Assembly: GCA_009193035.1 (NCBI GenBank)
Contig: SWDT01000029.1
Span: forward strand, 248,001 to 312,000
Direction: 5' to 3'
Origin: Halicephalobus mephisto
Lineage: Eukaryota > Nematoda > Chromadorea > Rhabditida > Panagrolaimidae
DNA: 64,000 nucleotides
The translations under genes and the position numbers were made by a program. The number at the start of each line of letters is the position of its first letter. The first letter of the stretch is position 1. The notes under the pieces were generated by a model. The model worked only from the letters and a program-made list of their open reading frames with translations. It was not told the DNA's origin and ran no database searches. Of this stretch, positions 11,217 to 23,240 are shown in pieces.

Positions 11217-11743
11217 AAAAAAACAAATTACTCGATAAACCTTCTTCCTACTATATTCAAAACGTTACTCAGTACACCAGGACTGTGTAAAAATAAAAAT
11301 TCATATATGAAAAACAAAAAGCAAAGCCGGAAATGCAGATTGCAATGTATGACGAAATCTCATAACAGAAAGCATACGAACAAGTTGGCCAGTTAAATTT
11401 CCCCACAGATGGTCAATAATTATTCACTTTGGACCCCTTTTCCTCTTTTCGTATTGACTTTCAGGAAGCTCTGTCGGAAACTCTCCAGGAAGAACTGGCT
11501 ACTCGATTTCAAGGACCCGTCTTTCTTCCACTTGAGACTGGTCTTCCTTCACTTTGCCCGAGTTTTCTCTCGCTCGCCGGACCAACTTTAGCTTAGCGGG
11601 AATATTTGGAATCACGATCGATTTTGCCAGAAAATTCTCAAGTGTTTCTTCTTCCGACGGCTTTTCCGTCCATGTTATGAGTCAATCTTCCAAAAAAACG
11701 AAAAACGACATATTTGGCTTCTGGAATCGACAGAACAACAAAA
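11217..11743. other. Gap with a GC-richer island and unassigned open frames
   Basis: AT-rich to about 11400, including AATAAA at 11292-11297 that could serve DRC4. From 11409 to 11680 the DNA becomes GC-richer. It may be the 5' leader of the gene that follows, or a missed exon; see the minus-strand frame at 11499-11681. Confidence 0.5.
11499..11681 (-). other. Unassigned 60-codon open frame
   Basis: On the minus strand this frame is open from after a TGA to a TAG at 11501-11499. It reads like soluble protein, with SEEETLENFLAKSIVIPNIP and a charged EDQSQVEERRVLEIE end. There is no in-frame ATG and no clear acceptor at its start. The plus strand is also open here, so it may be chance in GC-richer DNA. 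Confidence 0.25.
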
Positions 11744-12538
11744 ATGGTAATTTTCCGAATTTTGTTTTGATTTTTATATAAAATTTTTTTTGAGAATTTT
11801 CAGGAAGAACGTCCAGTGGATTACGGGGCGATGATAATTAAGGGCACAGCGGCTGTCGTAATCACCATTTCTATGGGACTGATTCTGCTGATTGTGGGAA
11901 ATATGGTTTATCAAAGCGTCACAACCAAGACGGAATTCAGGACAAGAGTAGGTGTTTTGGATTATTTTTGATTTTCAGTAGAAATCACATAAATTTGCCT
12001 ATATTTATTTGTAAATTACGGGATTCATATATGAATTTTCTGTAATTTAATATATTAAACTTTATTTAAATTTTTAAAGATTTTTTGTGAATTTTTAGGA
12101 TTCACCTATGGATTTCACTAAAGTTTCATATATGAATTTTATTCAAATTTCTATTTAAATTGTTCGAAATTTTATATTTCAAAATTTATTCGGATTTTAT
12201 ATGTAAATTTTTTAGGGTTTTTATTAAATTTAATTGATTTTATTAAAATTTATATTTAAATTGTTCGAAATTTTTAAAGATTTTTGATGAATTTTTAGGA
12301 TTTACCTATGAATTTTCTCTAATTTTTTATATCAAAATTCATTGAAGTTTCATATGTGAATTTTTAAACAGTTTTCATATATGAACTTCTTTGGAATTTT
12401 CATATATGAACTTTCCTAAGATTTTCATATATGAACTTTATTAAAGATTTTCATATATGAACTTTCCTAAGATTTTCATATATGAACTTTTCTAAGATTT
12501 TTATATATGAACTTAATTTTTTTCAGAAATCTCGATAA
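11744..12538 (+). CDS. Possible small single-pass membrane protein
   Basis: Not a recognised family. Model: ATG at 11744-11746 ending the first exon, main exon 11804-11947, short last exon 12527-12538 (stop TAA), for 52 residues. The main exon encodes a soluble EERPVDYGAMIIKG stretch, one membrane segment (AAVVITISMGLILLIVG, about residues 17-33) and a polar tail ending near TKTEFRTR. The start is uncertain: the ATG abuts the donor, and the frame of a longer upstream ATG (11676) leads to an early stop after TTTCAG splicing. The 3' end is also uncertain, since two other frames stay open beyond 12527, one of them reading LDKQLVFFPQTKVKFGG. The membrane exon is the firm part. Confidence 0.45.
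12340..12515. repeat. Palindromic TTCATATATGAA array
   Basis: Six or more copies of a unit of about 28 bases centred on TTCATATATGAA, a perfect palindrome, inside the last intron of the small membrane-protein model. Single copies of the palindrome also occur near 9611, 9937, 11300 and 12020. Confidence 0.75.
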
Positions 12539-15500
12539 ACAACTTGTTTTCTTTCCTCAAACCAAGGTCAAATTCGGTGGAATTACAATGTCTGAACTCT
12601 ACTCAAAGCCTACCAACAATTAATTATTTTCCTCTGTCGAATTCTGGAGCAGAAAAAAACAATTTTCACGGTGACCGTAATAGAGCTCAAGGTTGGTCAA
12701 TTTTTTGAATTTTAAATCTTATCTATTTTCTTAAAAAATCAATAATTACCTTGATTAAAAAAATATTTTTCTTTTTTCGAAGGACTTGATTGTTTTTAAT
12801 CGAAAAATTTTTATCTTTGATTCTATTTTTGGGATTTTTATTTAAATTTTACTTTTAATTTTAAAAAATTTAAATTTTTAATCAATTTTTAAAATAAAAA
12901 ATTACAATTTAAAAGTTTTCCAAAAATGAAATTTCTAAAATATTTTTGAATTTTTTAAATTTTTTATTTTTTTATATTTTTTATTTTTAAATTTTTTCGG
13001 ATTTTTTGTTTTTGAATTTTTTATTTTTAAATTTTTTCGGATTTTTTGTTTTTAAATTTTTTTGAATTTTTTAAATTTTGGATTTTTTATTTTTTTCTGA
13101 ATTTCTTAAATTTTAAATTTTTTATTTTTTTTGAATTTTTGAAATTATTTTAATTTTGTATTTAAGACTTGTATGATCTTTGGTTTTTTACTTTTCAAGT
13201 ATGTTCAAAGTATCGCTTCGAAGGTGTTTCTTAAAATTATCTTTTTTACACCATGCTTCAGGGAACGTCACGGCCTAAATTAAGGCTTAACTGTCCCGGG
13301 TCCTTGTCGTAATTCTTTTTTTTTATCTTGACGAAGAAACTTTTCTTGAATTTTTTTTGATTATAACCATCTTTGACGTCAATACATCGTGGTCGGAGTC
13401 ACGTCTATTACGGTATTTGAAATAACTCTTTATTTAAATCATAATCAAATTTTTTTCAACTTTTTTGTCGAAGATATTTGAGAAAAATCAATTTTGAATC
13501 CTTGGCATTTTGTTCTTAAATTTTCTATTTTTAAAGAAAAAAAGTGTTCCTCAGTAATTTTTAAAATATTTACTTTTTATTTTTTATATTTTTTAAATAT
13601 TAATATCTTAGAATTCTCATTTATTTAAAAAACCAATTTTAAATCTTTGGCATCGTGTTCCTAAATTTTCTATTTTTTAAAGAAGTGTTCCTCAGTAATT
13701 TAAAAATTATTTACTTTTTAATTTTTATATTCTTCAGATATTAATATCTTAGAACTAATTTTTTATATAAATATGAATTCTAAATCTTTGGCATTCTGTT
13801 TTAAAATTTTCTATTTTTTTAAGAAAAGTGTCCCCGTTGGATTTTACTATATATGATGTTTAATTTTGTATTTTTTTAAAATGTTATATTTCTAATTTTT
13901 TATTTATATAAAAAAATTAGTTTTTAATTTTTAGGATTATGTTTTAAAATTTTCTATTTTTTTAAAGAAAAGTGTTCCCCGTTGGATTTGTTATATAAAG
14001 TTTTATTTTACAGTATTTTTTTGTTGTTAGAAATACTAAGATTATCTGAGTTTAAAATAACCATCGAAATCTATTCGGGATTAACAAAGTTTTGTGGTTT
14101 CGAAAAGATTCAAAAATATACTTTTTCTCGGAGCACTGGAATCTGGGACTGAGTAAAACTGGACTCATTTTGAACTTTAGAATTGTTTGTGCTGTAGGCG
14201 GAGAAGTCAAAGAATGAGCTCAACTTGATTGCTTTTAGTTTGTTTCCAATTTTATAAAACATTGAATTAAAAACAAAATCTAATAAATTTCGAGATTTAT
14301 TTTTTAAAATAATTCAATTTTTTTGATTAAAAATAGATTTTAATTTTCTTTATTAAATTAAAAAAATAAATTTTAATTTTTTTTGATTAAAAATAAAAAA
14401 ATAAAATTTAATTTTCTTTATTAAAAAAAGTATATTTTAAATTTAAAAAAATTAGTTTTTTATAGAATTTTGTTTTTTTGTGGAATTATGAAATATCTGG
14501 ATTATCCCTGTTTTTGGGATTAAATATCTGGCTTCTTAATTCATAAAATAATTATTTTTATAATTTTCATTTTTATTTAAATTTAGAATTTTTAAAATTT
14601 TACCTTTTTAAATTAAATTTTTTTAAAATTTATTTTTTTTTAAAATTTATTTTTTTTAAAATTTAATTTTTTTTCCTCGATGAAAAATAAGGAAAAGAAA
14701 AATCAAAAAATGAAAAATCGGCATCACTTTTCATTGTTGCCTCTTTCAGTGCAATCGATAACAGTTTTCTGTGTTCATTAGATTTATTTTTAAAATTTTT
14801 TCGAGAAGTAGAATTTCGTTGAAATTTTCACAGTTGTATAAAAAGTTCTAAAATTTTCTAAAAATTTTGAAAATTGTTTAGAATTTTGCAGATTATTCTG
14901 AAATTTATAAATTTTAAAATTTCGAAAGATTTAAAAAATTTTTAAAACTTCCAAGTTTTTAGAATTTTGTTGAAATTTAAGAATTTTGTAGACTATTATA
15001 GAGATTTTCAAAATTGTATAGAAATTTAAAATATTTTTAGGGTGTTTCGAAATTTTACAAGTTTTTAGAATTTTGTTGAAATTTTTAAAATCTTTTGAAA
15101 TTTAAAAAATTTTTTAAATTTCCAAGTTTTTTAGAATTTTTTAGACTATTTTGAAATTTATAAATTTTAAAATTTCGAAAGATTTTTAAAATTTTCTAAG
15201 TTTTTAGAATTTTGTTGAAATTTCAGAATTTTGTAGACTATTCTGGAAACCTTTAAAATCCTATAAAAATTTCGAAAATTTTCTAGAATCTTACAAAAAC
15301 TTCAAATTTCATATAAAATATATTTTTTCTAAAACTTTTAATTTTTTAAATTTCTTTAAAAATCGAAAAAATTTGTGTCGAGACGATTTCGAAACTATTC
15401 GTTTTTGATTTTTGTAACAGTATGATTAATCTTTTCGTTTTCGACAAACATAAAGATTTTTGAAATGTTTTTTATTCGAATTTTTTTATTTTAAATTTTA

Positions 15501-15797
15501 CAAACTATCACAAGTCCCGTGATTTTTTGAATCATGTTTGATTTTAAAAAATTAAATTTTCGAAAATGATTATTATTTTCAAAAATGATTTATCAAAAAA
15601 AAAACAGGTTTTTATTTCTCGACATTTTTCACTTTTTTAAAGAATTTTTTTTAGAGAAAATTAATCACGATTTTTGCGTTTTTTAATCCGACATATATGG
15701 TTTTTATTTTTTTCGATTTTTTCCAAAAATGAATTATTTTTTTGATGACTCATGTGTGATCAATAAAAATATTTTTTTAGGTTTCAATTTTTTCAAA
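12539..15797. other. Intergenic, mostly low-complexity AT
   Basis: No gene supported. Content: T-rich low complexity (12700-13150); a GC-richer island at 13180-13410 with a GACGTCA word and stops in all frames that I read; a tandem array (13490-14020); a second island at 14100-14270; and degenerate TTTTAGAATTTT repeats (14800-15320). The islands could be UTR or regulatory DNA of the SOCS gene. Confidence 0.5.
13490..14020. repeat. Tandem repeat, about 145-base unit, four copies
   Basis: Copies share AATCTTTGGCAT, then AAATTTTCTATTTTT, then AAGTGTTCCTCAGTAATTT or the variant AAGTGTTCCCCGTTGGATTT. The last two copies are the most diverged. Confidence 0.65.
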
Positions 15798-17591
15798 ATG
15801 AAAATTGCTTCTAAAATTTTCAAAAAAATGGACGGAAAAGAAAATGAACCTGTTCCTGGGCCTTCTGATCTCGGGAAAAAAGATCTTTTATCAAAAATAA
15901 AAGAGAAAAAAAAGATCAGAATTAGAAAGTAAGTTTTTTATATTATTTAATCAAAGTTTTTAAACTTAATTGAGATTTTTTGAATTTTATTTTTTTATAT
16001 AATTTAATTGAGATTTTTAAATTTTAGGATTTAATAGAAATTTTGAAAATTTTGCAGTAGATTTTAGAATTCTGTAGTAAAGTTAAGGATTTTATAGAAG
16101 TTTCTGTAGATTTTTAGAATTTTTTTAGAAGCTTCTGTAGATTTTTCAGAATCTCCTAAAAGGTTCTGTAGATTTTTAGAATTTTTTTAGAAGTTTTTTT
16201 AATTTTTCAGAATCTCCTAAAAGCTTCTTTAATTTTTCAAAATCTCCTAGAAGGTTCTGTAAATTTTCAGAATCTCCTAGAAACTTCTTTAACCTTTCAG
16301 AATCTCCTAGAAGGTTCTGTAGATTTTTCAGAATCTCCTAAAAGTTTCTTTAACCTTTCAGAATCTCCTAGAAGTTTCCGTAGATTTTTAGAATCTCATG
16401 AAAAGCTAAAATTTCTGAAATTTCTAAGAATTCGAAAATTTTAATTTTAATGTTGTTTTAGGTCATCGAAAAATATGACTTTTTGTCCTTTATTTGGCAC
16501 TACAATTGAAAGTTCAGATGAAGAAAAAGAAATTCAGGGTTCTTTTGGAGGTCCTAGGAGAAACAGACTTTCGTCTTCTTTCACAGAAGCCGTTGTGGCT
16601 TCTGTTTCAGAAGTTTTGTCTCGTCCGGAAATAGGGACTCCGACGGAACGAGCGGTCTTGGCCGTCAGATCGGTTGAAAGATCTCTGATTTCGGCTCATT
16701 CTACAGTAGAATACAAAAATGTACTTGTTCCTGAATTGGTTAAAATTACAGCAGCAAGTTACTATTGGGGAATGATGGATAGATACGAAGCAGAATCTTT
16801 ATTGGAAGACAAACCAGAAGGAACTTTCTTGTTGAGAGACAGTGCTCAAATAAATTATTTATTTTCTGTTTCGTTCAGAAGATACCAAAGAACACTCCAC
16901 GCGAGAGTGGAGTACTTAAATGGAGAATTTAGTTTCGATATTCATGACGAAAAAGCTTTTAAATCAAATTCGATTTCGAAATTGGTAGATCACTTCAAAG
17001 ATCCCAAAATTTGCTGGTATTATGAACCACAATTGTCAATACCGTTACAGAGAAATTTTGTTTTTAGTTTGAAGGTAAGTGAATCAGTTATTTTGAAAAA
17101 TATGGATATTTTGGAATATCATAGATTTTTAAAATTTCAAAATATAGATTTTAAGATTTTACAACTTATAAAATTATGTTTTTTTAAAATTTTGAATAAT
17201 TTAATTTTTGAAATTTTGGAATATCATTGATTTTTAAAATCTCAAGATATAGATCTTAGGATTTCTAAAAATCTATAAAACTAATTTTATAAAAATGTTT
17301 AAAAAGAATTTATTAAAATAATTTTATAAAAATGTTTAAAAAGAATTTATTAAAATAATTTTATAAAAAATTTTAAAGAAAATTTATTAAAGAAATTTTA
17401 TAAAAAATATTTTAAAAAATTTATTGAAATAGTTTTATAAAAAGTGTTTTTAGCATCTTTGCCGATCGGTGATTGTGACAAATACTACGTACGAAAAAGT
17501 TTCGTCTTTACCACTTCCTCCGATGCTGAAAAAGTATCTTCGGGAATATCACTACAAACAGCCCATCAGGATTACGGAACATGATTTTTGA
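15798..17591 (+). CDS. SOCS4/5-type SH2 and SOCS-box protein
   Basis: Adaptor that binds phosphotyrosine targets through SH2 and recruits elongin BC-cullin ubiquitin ligase through the SOCS box, damping kinase signalling in the cytoplasm. Exons: 15798-15928, 16462-17074, 17454-17591, for 293 residues in phase. The SH2 domain begins at WGMMDRYEAESLLEDKPEG, with FLLRDSAQINYLFSVSFRR holding the phosphotyrosine-binding Arg, and runs to about FVFSLK. The last exon is the SOCS box: HLCRSVIVTNTTYEKV, then LPLPPMLKKYLREYHYK. Close agreement with vertebrate SOCS4/5 (WGVMDRYEAEALLEGKPEG type) makes the subfamily clear. The start at 15798 was chosen because a TTTTTTTAG tract ends at 15780, just upstream, fitting a spliced leader; an in-frame ATG at 15729 is the alternative. 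AATAAA lies at 17660-17665. Confidence 0.9.
16090..16400. repeat. TTTCAGAATCTCCTAGAAG array in a SOCS intron
   Basis: About ten copies of a unit of 30-32 bases, AGAATCTCCTAGAAGGTTCT then GTAGATTTTTC. Inverted TTC/GAA words recur every few bases. Confidence 0.7.
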
Positions 17592-17659
17592 AAATCGAAT
17601 TTAAATGAAATTACGGCTTTAAATAATAATAAGCATTTTTGTGGGGATTACTGTAATTG

Positions 17660-17665
17660 AATAAA
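17660..17665 (+). terminator. Poly(A) signal AATAAA of the SOCS gene
   Basis: Sits 69 bases after the SOCS stop and 7 bases before the stop codon position of the convergent oxidase gene. SOCS transcripts therefore likely run into the oxidase coding sequence on the other strand. Confidence 0.6.
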
Positions 17666-17671
17666 GTAGAT

Positions 17672-20600
17672 TCAAAGTTTGGAGTAGTACTCTTCTCGAA
17701 CGATCATGTTTTTTCTCATTGACGAAATCGACGGAGTTCCTAAAAAATCAAATTTTTAAGTTTATAAAAATGGATTTTAGACAATTTTGTACATTTTTGG
17801 AATTCTTAAAGTTTATTAAAACCGTAATACGATGTTTTTGTTCCGAACATTTAATTTTAAATAATTTAATTTAAAACTTTTTTTAAAATTGAAAATATTT
17901 AAAATAATTTAAAAATTTAAAAAAAAATTGAAAATATTTTAAATAATTTAATTTAAAACTTTTTTTTTAAATTGAAAATCTTTAAAATAATTTAATTTAA
18001 TAATTTTAAAAAAAATTGAAAATATTTAAAATAATTTAATTTAAAAAATTAAAATAAGTTTAAATTTTTGTTTTTAAAAAAGTATAGAATTATTAAAAAT
18101 AAGTCTTAAAAAATTAAATAAAATTATATCATTTAAATTTTAAAAATGCTTGAAATTTTTGTTTTTTTAAAAAATATAAAATTATTTAAAATATGTTTTT
18201 AAAAAATTTAAATCATTTAAATTTTAAAAATATTTTAAATTTTTGTTTTTTTAAAAAATATAAAATTATTTAAAATATGTTTTTAAAAAATTTAAATCAT
18301 TTAAATTTTAAAAATATTTAAGATTTTTGTTTTTTTTTAAAATATAAAATTATTTAAAATGTTTTCAAAAAGTTACCTGATAATCTCATTGCGTAGTCGA
18401 ATTCGTTCTGAAGAATACTGAGGACATGTTTTACTCCTTCTGATCCCTGAAATAAACGTATTTTAATAATTTTTTGAATTTAAAAAATTTTTAAACTTTA
18501 GAATTTTAAAAAATTGTTGAAATTTATAATTTTGAAAAAATTTCTGGAACTTTTTAGAATTTAAAAAAAAATTAAAATTTTTAATTTTTTAGAATTTTGA
18601 AGAATTTTCATTTTTTAGAATTTAAAAAAAATTTTAATTTTTAATTTTTTAGAATTTTGAAAAATAAAAAAAATTTTGATTTTTAATTTTTTAGAATTTT
18701 GTAGAAAGTTCTGAAATTTAAAAAAATTTTATTTTAGCTTTTAGAATTTTCTAAAATTTTTTAAATTTCGAAAAATTGTGAATTTTGTGAAATTTTTGAA
18801 AATGTCAAAAATCTGAAATTTTGGAAGCTTCTAAAAATTGATAAAATTTGTGTCGAAACAATTTTGTGATAAAAATAATTTTTAAATTTTTGTAAAATTG
18901 GCTTACACCGATGGTGAGTCCGTAGATGACAGGACGACCGACGAATACCATGTCAGCCCCTAAGGCGATGGCTTTGTAAATGTCGGTTCCAGAGCGAATT
19001 CCACCATCGATAAAAATTGGACATTTTCCGTTGACTGCTTTGACGACTTCTGGAAGAGCTTCTATCTAAAATAAAAATTTATTTAATTTTTTAAAACTGT
19101 TGAATCAGGCATTTCATTCTTAATGAGAAGCGCAACCGACAAGAAAGCAGCTGGTCCCGGACGGATTTCTTTAACATTAACAAGGAAGTGTTTAGTCCCC
19201 GAACGGATTGCCTTAGTAATGAGAAGGAAGCAGCTGGTCCCGGACGGATTTCTTTAGTAATGAGAAGAAACATTTGGTGCCGAACGGATTTCTTTAACAT
19301 TGACAAAAAGCGCTTGGTCCCGAACGGATTGTCTTAGTACTAACAACAGAACGCTTGGTCCCGGACGGATTTCTCTAACACTGACAAGGAAGCAGTTGGT
19401 CCCGGACGGATTTCTTTGACACTGATAAAAAGCGCTTGGTCCTAAATGGATTGTCCTAGTACCGACAAGGGAACATACAGTTCCTCTTAGCGGGAAGTTG
19501 ATATATGTTTGTGTTGGATTGTGCATGATCTATTTGAGCGCAAGCCACACCGCGTTGGTCCCGAAGGGAAATACCCTGAGGACCAACGAAATTTGTACGA
19601 TTGCCTTTTGGCGGCAATTTTGAGATTGCGCAATAATTGTGATAGAGTTGTGTTTTATCTCGTGCCTGAGGCTCCAATAAAGTTATTTCCATATATTTGT
19701 ATCTACACGCGGATCCGGATTCCCCAGCGACGATCCAACAGTTTGTGTCGAACCTAACTCTGTTTTGTATTGTGCCTAAGGCATCTATTAAGTGAACTTT
19801 TTCTACAATATTTGTCCTTCTCATCTAGATGCGGGTCACTCGGCGTGACAAATATAACAAAAACAATTACGGTAGAAGGAGCATGATCGAGTTGTCTGCC
19901 GCCGTGATTTGAGACGACGATGCCTCTGGCTCCTGCTTGGATCGCCTTCAGAGCGTCTGAATCCCTCATGATTCCTTTCACGACGACAGGGATCGAACTG
20001 AATTCCACCAGCCATTCCAGATCGTTCCAGTTGAGGGAGAGGTCGAAGAGACTCAGGACGTAGGACCCGAACCCCGACTTCCCCAGCTCCCCCCTGTGGG
20101 TGTTCTGCAAAGTTTCGGTGTCGAAGTTGGCCATCTTCAGATGAGAAGGCAACTGAAATCCGTTTTTCTCGTCTGCCCTTCTTCTGCCCATCGTAGGGGC
20201 ATCTACAGTAAGAACCAAGGCTTTGTACCCTGAGGCAATAGCTCTTCTGACAAGATTTTCTGTGATTTTTCTGTCTTTATAAACATAAAGTTGAAACCAT
20301 AAATTCGTTTCAGGAGCATTTTTTGAAATATCTTCCAGTCTGGTGGTGGAGAGACTGCTGCAGATCATCGGGAGGCCGGTCTCGCCCGCGGCCCTGCTGG
20401 TGGCCAGCTCCCCCTCAGGGTGGGCCATCTTGTGGAACGCCGTCGGAGCGATTCCGATGGGATATTTAAAATTATACTGTATTTTTTCGGAAAATTTTAT
20501 CGTTGTTTGAGTATTCAAAAATGAAACATCAACGAGAACCAAAGGTCGAATAAGATATCTGAAATTTTACAGTAATTTTATTAATTTAAATTAATTTACT

Positions 20601-21333
20601 TTTTAAAAGCGTTTTTGTTTCTTTTTAAAGTTTCTTCATCGTCAGCCCCACTTTGGTAGTAATCCCTCACTGCCTTAGGCAGCAGCTCCAACGCCCGATT
20701 TTCGACTTCATTGACGGAAACGAATTGGTTCAAATTTATCTGAAAAAATAATTTTTTAAAATTTATCTAAAAAAAAATAAATTTTTTTAAATTTATCTGG
20801 AAAAATTGATTTTTTAAAATTTATCTAAAAAAAATAAATTTTTTTAAATTTATCTAAAAAATGAATTCTTTAAATTTTATCTAAAAAAATAAATTTTTTT
20901 AAATTTATCTAAAAAAATAATTTTTTTAATTTTATCTAAAAAAATAAATTCTTTTAAATTTATCTGAAAAAATTAATGAAATAATTTTATTTCAAAAATT
21001 AAATAATTTATTCGGAGATTCTCTCAAAATGATTTTTTTAAAACTTCGAATTTCAGGTGATTTTAGGACTTTTTACGATATTCCGAAAGACTTCAGAAGT
21101 CTATTGGATTTTATAAAATTCCGAAAATTTTGATTGAATTTAAAAAGTTCTAAAATTTTTAATTTCAGAAACGAGTGAAATTCTCAAAAATTTTATGAAA
21201 CTATACGAGAAAAAAATTTCGTAAAATTTTGAAATCTCTCACAAAACTAGAAATTTTAATAATTTTTACGAAATTTTAATAATTATTTTAAAATACTTAC
21301 TGTGGATATTTCGGTTTTTTCAATTTGGACCAT
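17672..21333 (-). CDS. Peroxisomal 2-hydroxyacid (glycolate-type) oxidase
   Basis: FMN-dependent oxidation of short 2-hydroxyacids such as glycolate to the 2-oxoacid with release of H2O2. Minus-strand exons: 21333-21301, 20739-20600, 20558-19871, 19065-18907, 18446-18377, 17739-17672. All phases agree, giving 385 residues (human HAO1 has 370). Motifs in order: [38 protein letters not shown] (FMN site), [24 protein letters not shown] with the catalytic His at about residue 276, and [20 protein letters not shown] then VFVGRP for the FMN phosphate. The protein ends in SKL, a type 1 peroxisome signal. Intron 4 (19066-19870) contains a probable solo LTR; other introns hold short tandem arrays. It is convergent with the SOCS gene, with 80 bases between the two stops. 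Confidence 0.93.
17870..18370. repeat. AT-rich tandem array in the last oxidase intron
   Basis: Repeats of AAAATATTTAAAATAATTTAA-like words, then three copies of a unit near 105 bases containing AAATCATTTAAATTTTAAAA and TTTTTGTTTTTTTAAAAAAT. Confidence 0.6.
19098..19740 (+). mobile_element. Probable solo LTR inside an oxidase intron
   Basis: Starts TGTTGAATC and ends GATCCAACA. These are inverted ends of the TG...CA type used by LTR retrotransposons. AATAAAG (about 19676) follows GTGCCTGAGGCTCC near the 3' end, as in an LTR R region. The middle (19130-19450) is a tandem array of units near 60 bases reading GGTCCCGAACGGATT. No internal coding region, primer site or second LTR is present. I see no clear target-site duplication. 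Confidence 0.55.
19741..19850 (+). mobile_element. Second, partial LTR-like 3' end
   Basis: TTGTGCCTAAGGCATCTATT followed by a GATGCGGGTCACTCGGCGTG word. It resembles the 3' end of the element at 57513 (GTGCCTCAGGCAT, then ACGCGAGTCACTCG). Probably a nested or tandem remnant beside the longer copy. Confidence 0.4.
20750..20975. repeat. Short tandem array in oxidase intron 2
   Basis: About eight copies of ATTTATCTAAAAAAATAAAT with period near 30 bases. Confidence 0.65.
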
Positions 21334-21531
21334 TTTTGGAAAGTCAAAACCGCAAAATAAATGTTTTCTGTTTTGTCTGCAGAGATACCCGTTATCAAAG
21401 CCACTTTTTTGCGTAATCAATTATGAGATCGATAAAATTTGATCGACGTTCAAAACACTCAAGTTTTTTGTGTTTTTTGGTTGTTCTTTGATATGTTTAT
21501 AGTTTTGGAATCAATATAATAAAATTGTATT

Positions 21532-21690
21532 TTCGGTAGTATACTTGACTGCAAAGTTACGAGACTAGGGTTCGATTCCCGACCGAAGACTGGAGATCCA
21601 GGCCTTGCCAGCCGCAATCTGACTTCAAGCGGTTAAGAGGCATTCATCAAAGAAAGAAGCGAGGTCAGAAGGACCGAAAATACGATTTTA
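21532..21690 (+). mobile_element. tRNA-derived SINE-like element
   Basis: TTCGGT at 21532 pairs with ACCGAA near 21584 as an acceptor-like stem. Between them are TTGACTGCAAAG, like a Cys tRNA anticodon arm, and a perfect B box GGTTCGATTCC (21569-21579). The D arm is truncated, so this is not a working tRNA. The body after it runs into a minisatellite tail. Confidence 0.55.
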
Positions 21691-22020
21691 GTAAGAGGAA
21701 GGATTCCCTAAAGATGATCCTAGTAAGAGGAAGAATTTCCTGAAGACGATTCTAGCAAAAGGAAGAATTCTCTGAAGACGATCCTAGTAAGAGAAGAATT
21801 CCCTAAAGATGATCCTAACAAGAGGAAGAATTCCCTAAAGATGATCCTAGCAAGAGGAAGAATTCCCTGAAGATGATCCTAGCAAGAGGAAGAATTCTCT
21901 GAAGACGATTCTAGCAAAAGGAAGAATTCTCTGAAGACGATCCTAGTAAGAGAAGAATTTCCTGGAGATGATCCTAGTAAAAGGAAGAATTTCCTGAAAA
22001 TAGTCCTAGAAAGAGAAGAA
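21690..22020. repeat. 37-base minisatellite
   Basis: Nine or so copies of GATCCTAGTAAGAGGAAGAA then TTCCCTGAAGAC, directly after the SINE-like piece. Confidence 0.8.
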
Positions 22021-22479
22021 TTCATTCATTCGATCCAGAGAGACCACCATATGAATCTAATGGAAACTGTAAATTTTTACTGTATTAATTTTCTACATCA
22101 TACATTTTTTACGAGTAGTTGAGACAGGGGAGGGGATTCTGACTAATTGAAGGTCTTCGGTTAAGTGTTCCAAGGCTTCGACTGACTTGGCTGTAATTAT
22201 AGCTATATATATGTCGGTTAGATGAGTCAACCTAGTCTTCCACGCTTAATAAAACGTTCCTTTTTATTTTTTATATAATTTATAATATTTTTTTGAAGTT
22301 TTAAGTTTATTTAATTATTCAAATTCGAAATCGAAGAGGAATTAAGGAAGATCTACGATATACTGTATGTTCACGATGAACTTTTCAGTTTTACTGTAAA
22401 AAATCTGAAATAAAAATTGTCACGAAATAGTCCGGAGATGAAATTTCAGAAGCTTTAATGTTCTGAAATGTTTAATCAT

Positions 22480-23240
22480 CTATTATCTGATTGTAGAAAC
22501 TTTAATAGGCTTCTGGAAAGTCCTACAGCGAATCCGAAACTTAGTGGATTTTACTACGTAGAAAAACGTAACTTTTGGTCTCTTAACAATTACGAAATGT
22601 AACACAATCGTCACATTTTTCATGAATATTTGATATTTGTGACGAAAATTAAAATTTAATAGTGACGATTTGAATTTGTTACTAGATAAAAAGTTACTTT
22701 TTGTGTAGAGATTTGGGATAGTGTCTATTTTCAACTTAAATTAGAGTTTTCCAGTCACTATCTAAACTTTATTGGAACTGTCAAAATCACTATCCAAAAA
22801 CAGCTTTATACACAAAAAAATGTAATTTTCAATACTCTAACAATTACAAAATATGACACAATCGTCACATTTTTCATGAATAATTGACATTTGTGACGAA
22901 GATAGTAATTTAATAGTGATGATTTATATTCGTTACTAGATAAAAAGTTAAACTTTCCGTGTGTAGAGATTTGGGATAGTGTCTATTTCGAACTTAAATT
23001 AGAGTTTTCTAGTCACTATCTAAACTTTATTGGAACTGTCAAAATCACTATCCAAAACAGCTTTAATACACAAAAAACATAATTTCTGGTTTCGTAAAAA
23101 TTACAGAATGTTACATAATCGTCACATTTTTCATAAATATTTGACTTTTGTGACGATTTGCATTTGTTACTAAATTGAAAGTTACACTTTTTGTACATTC
23201 TGGAAGACAATAGAAGCTTCTGTAAAATTTTCAAGATTTC
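22480..23240. repeat. Tandem repeat, about 285-base unit, nearly three copies
   Basis: Shared blocks: CACTATCTAAACTTTATTGG, AATCACTATCCAAAAACAGC, CAATCGTCACATTTTTCATG and CTTTTTGTGTAGAGATTTGG. The last copy has lost part of its 3' half. Confidence 0.75.

Noticed and set aside
21532..21590. Functional tRNA-Cys
   Set aside because: B box and acceptor-like stem are good, but the D arm is truncated and the anticodon stem is unpaired.
22483..23234. Open frames of 72-83 codons on the minus strand
   Set aside because: They lie in the 285-base tandem repeat and recur at the same place in each unit.
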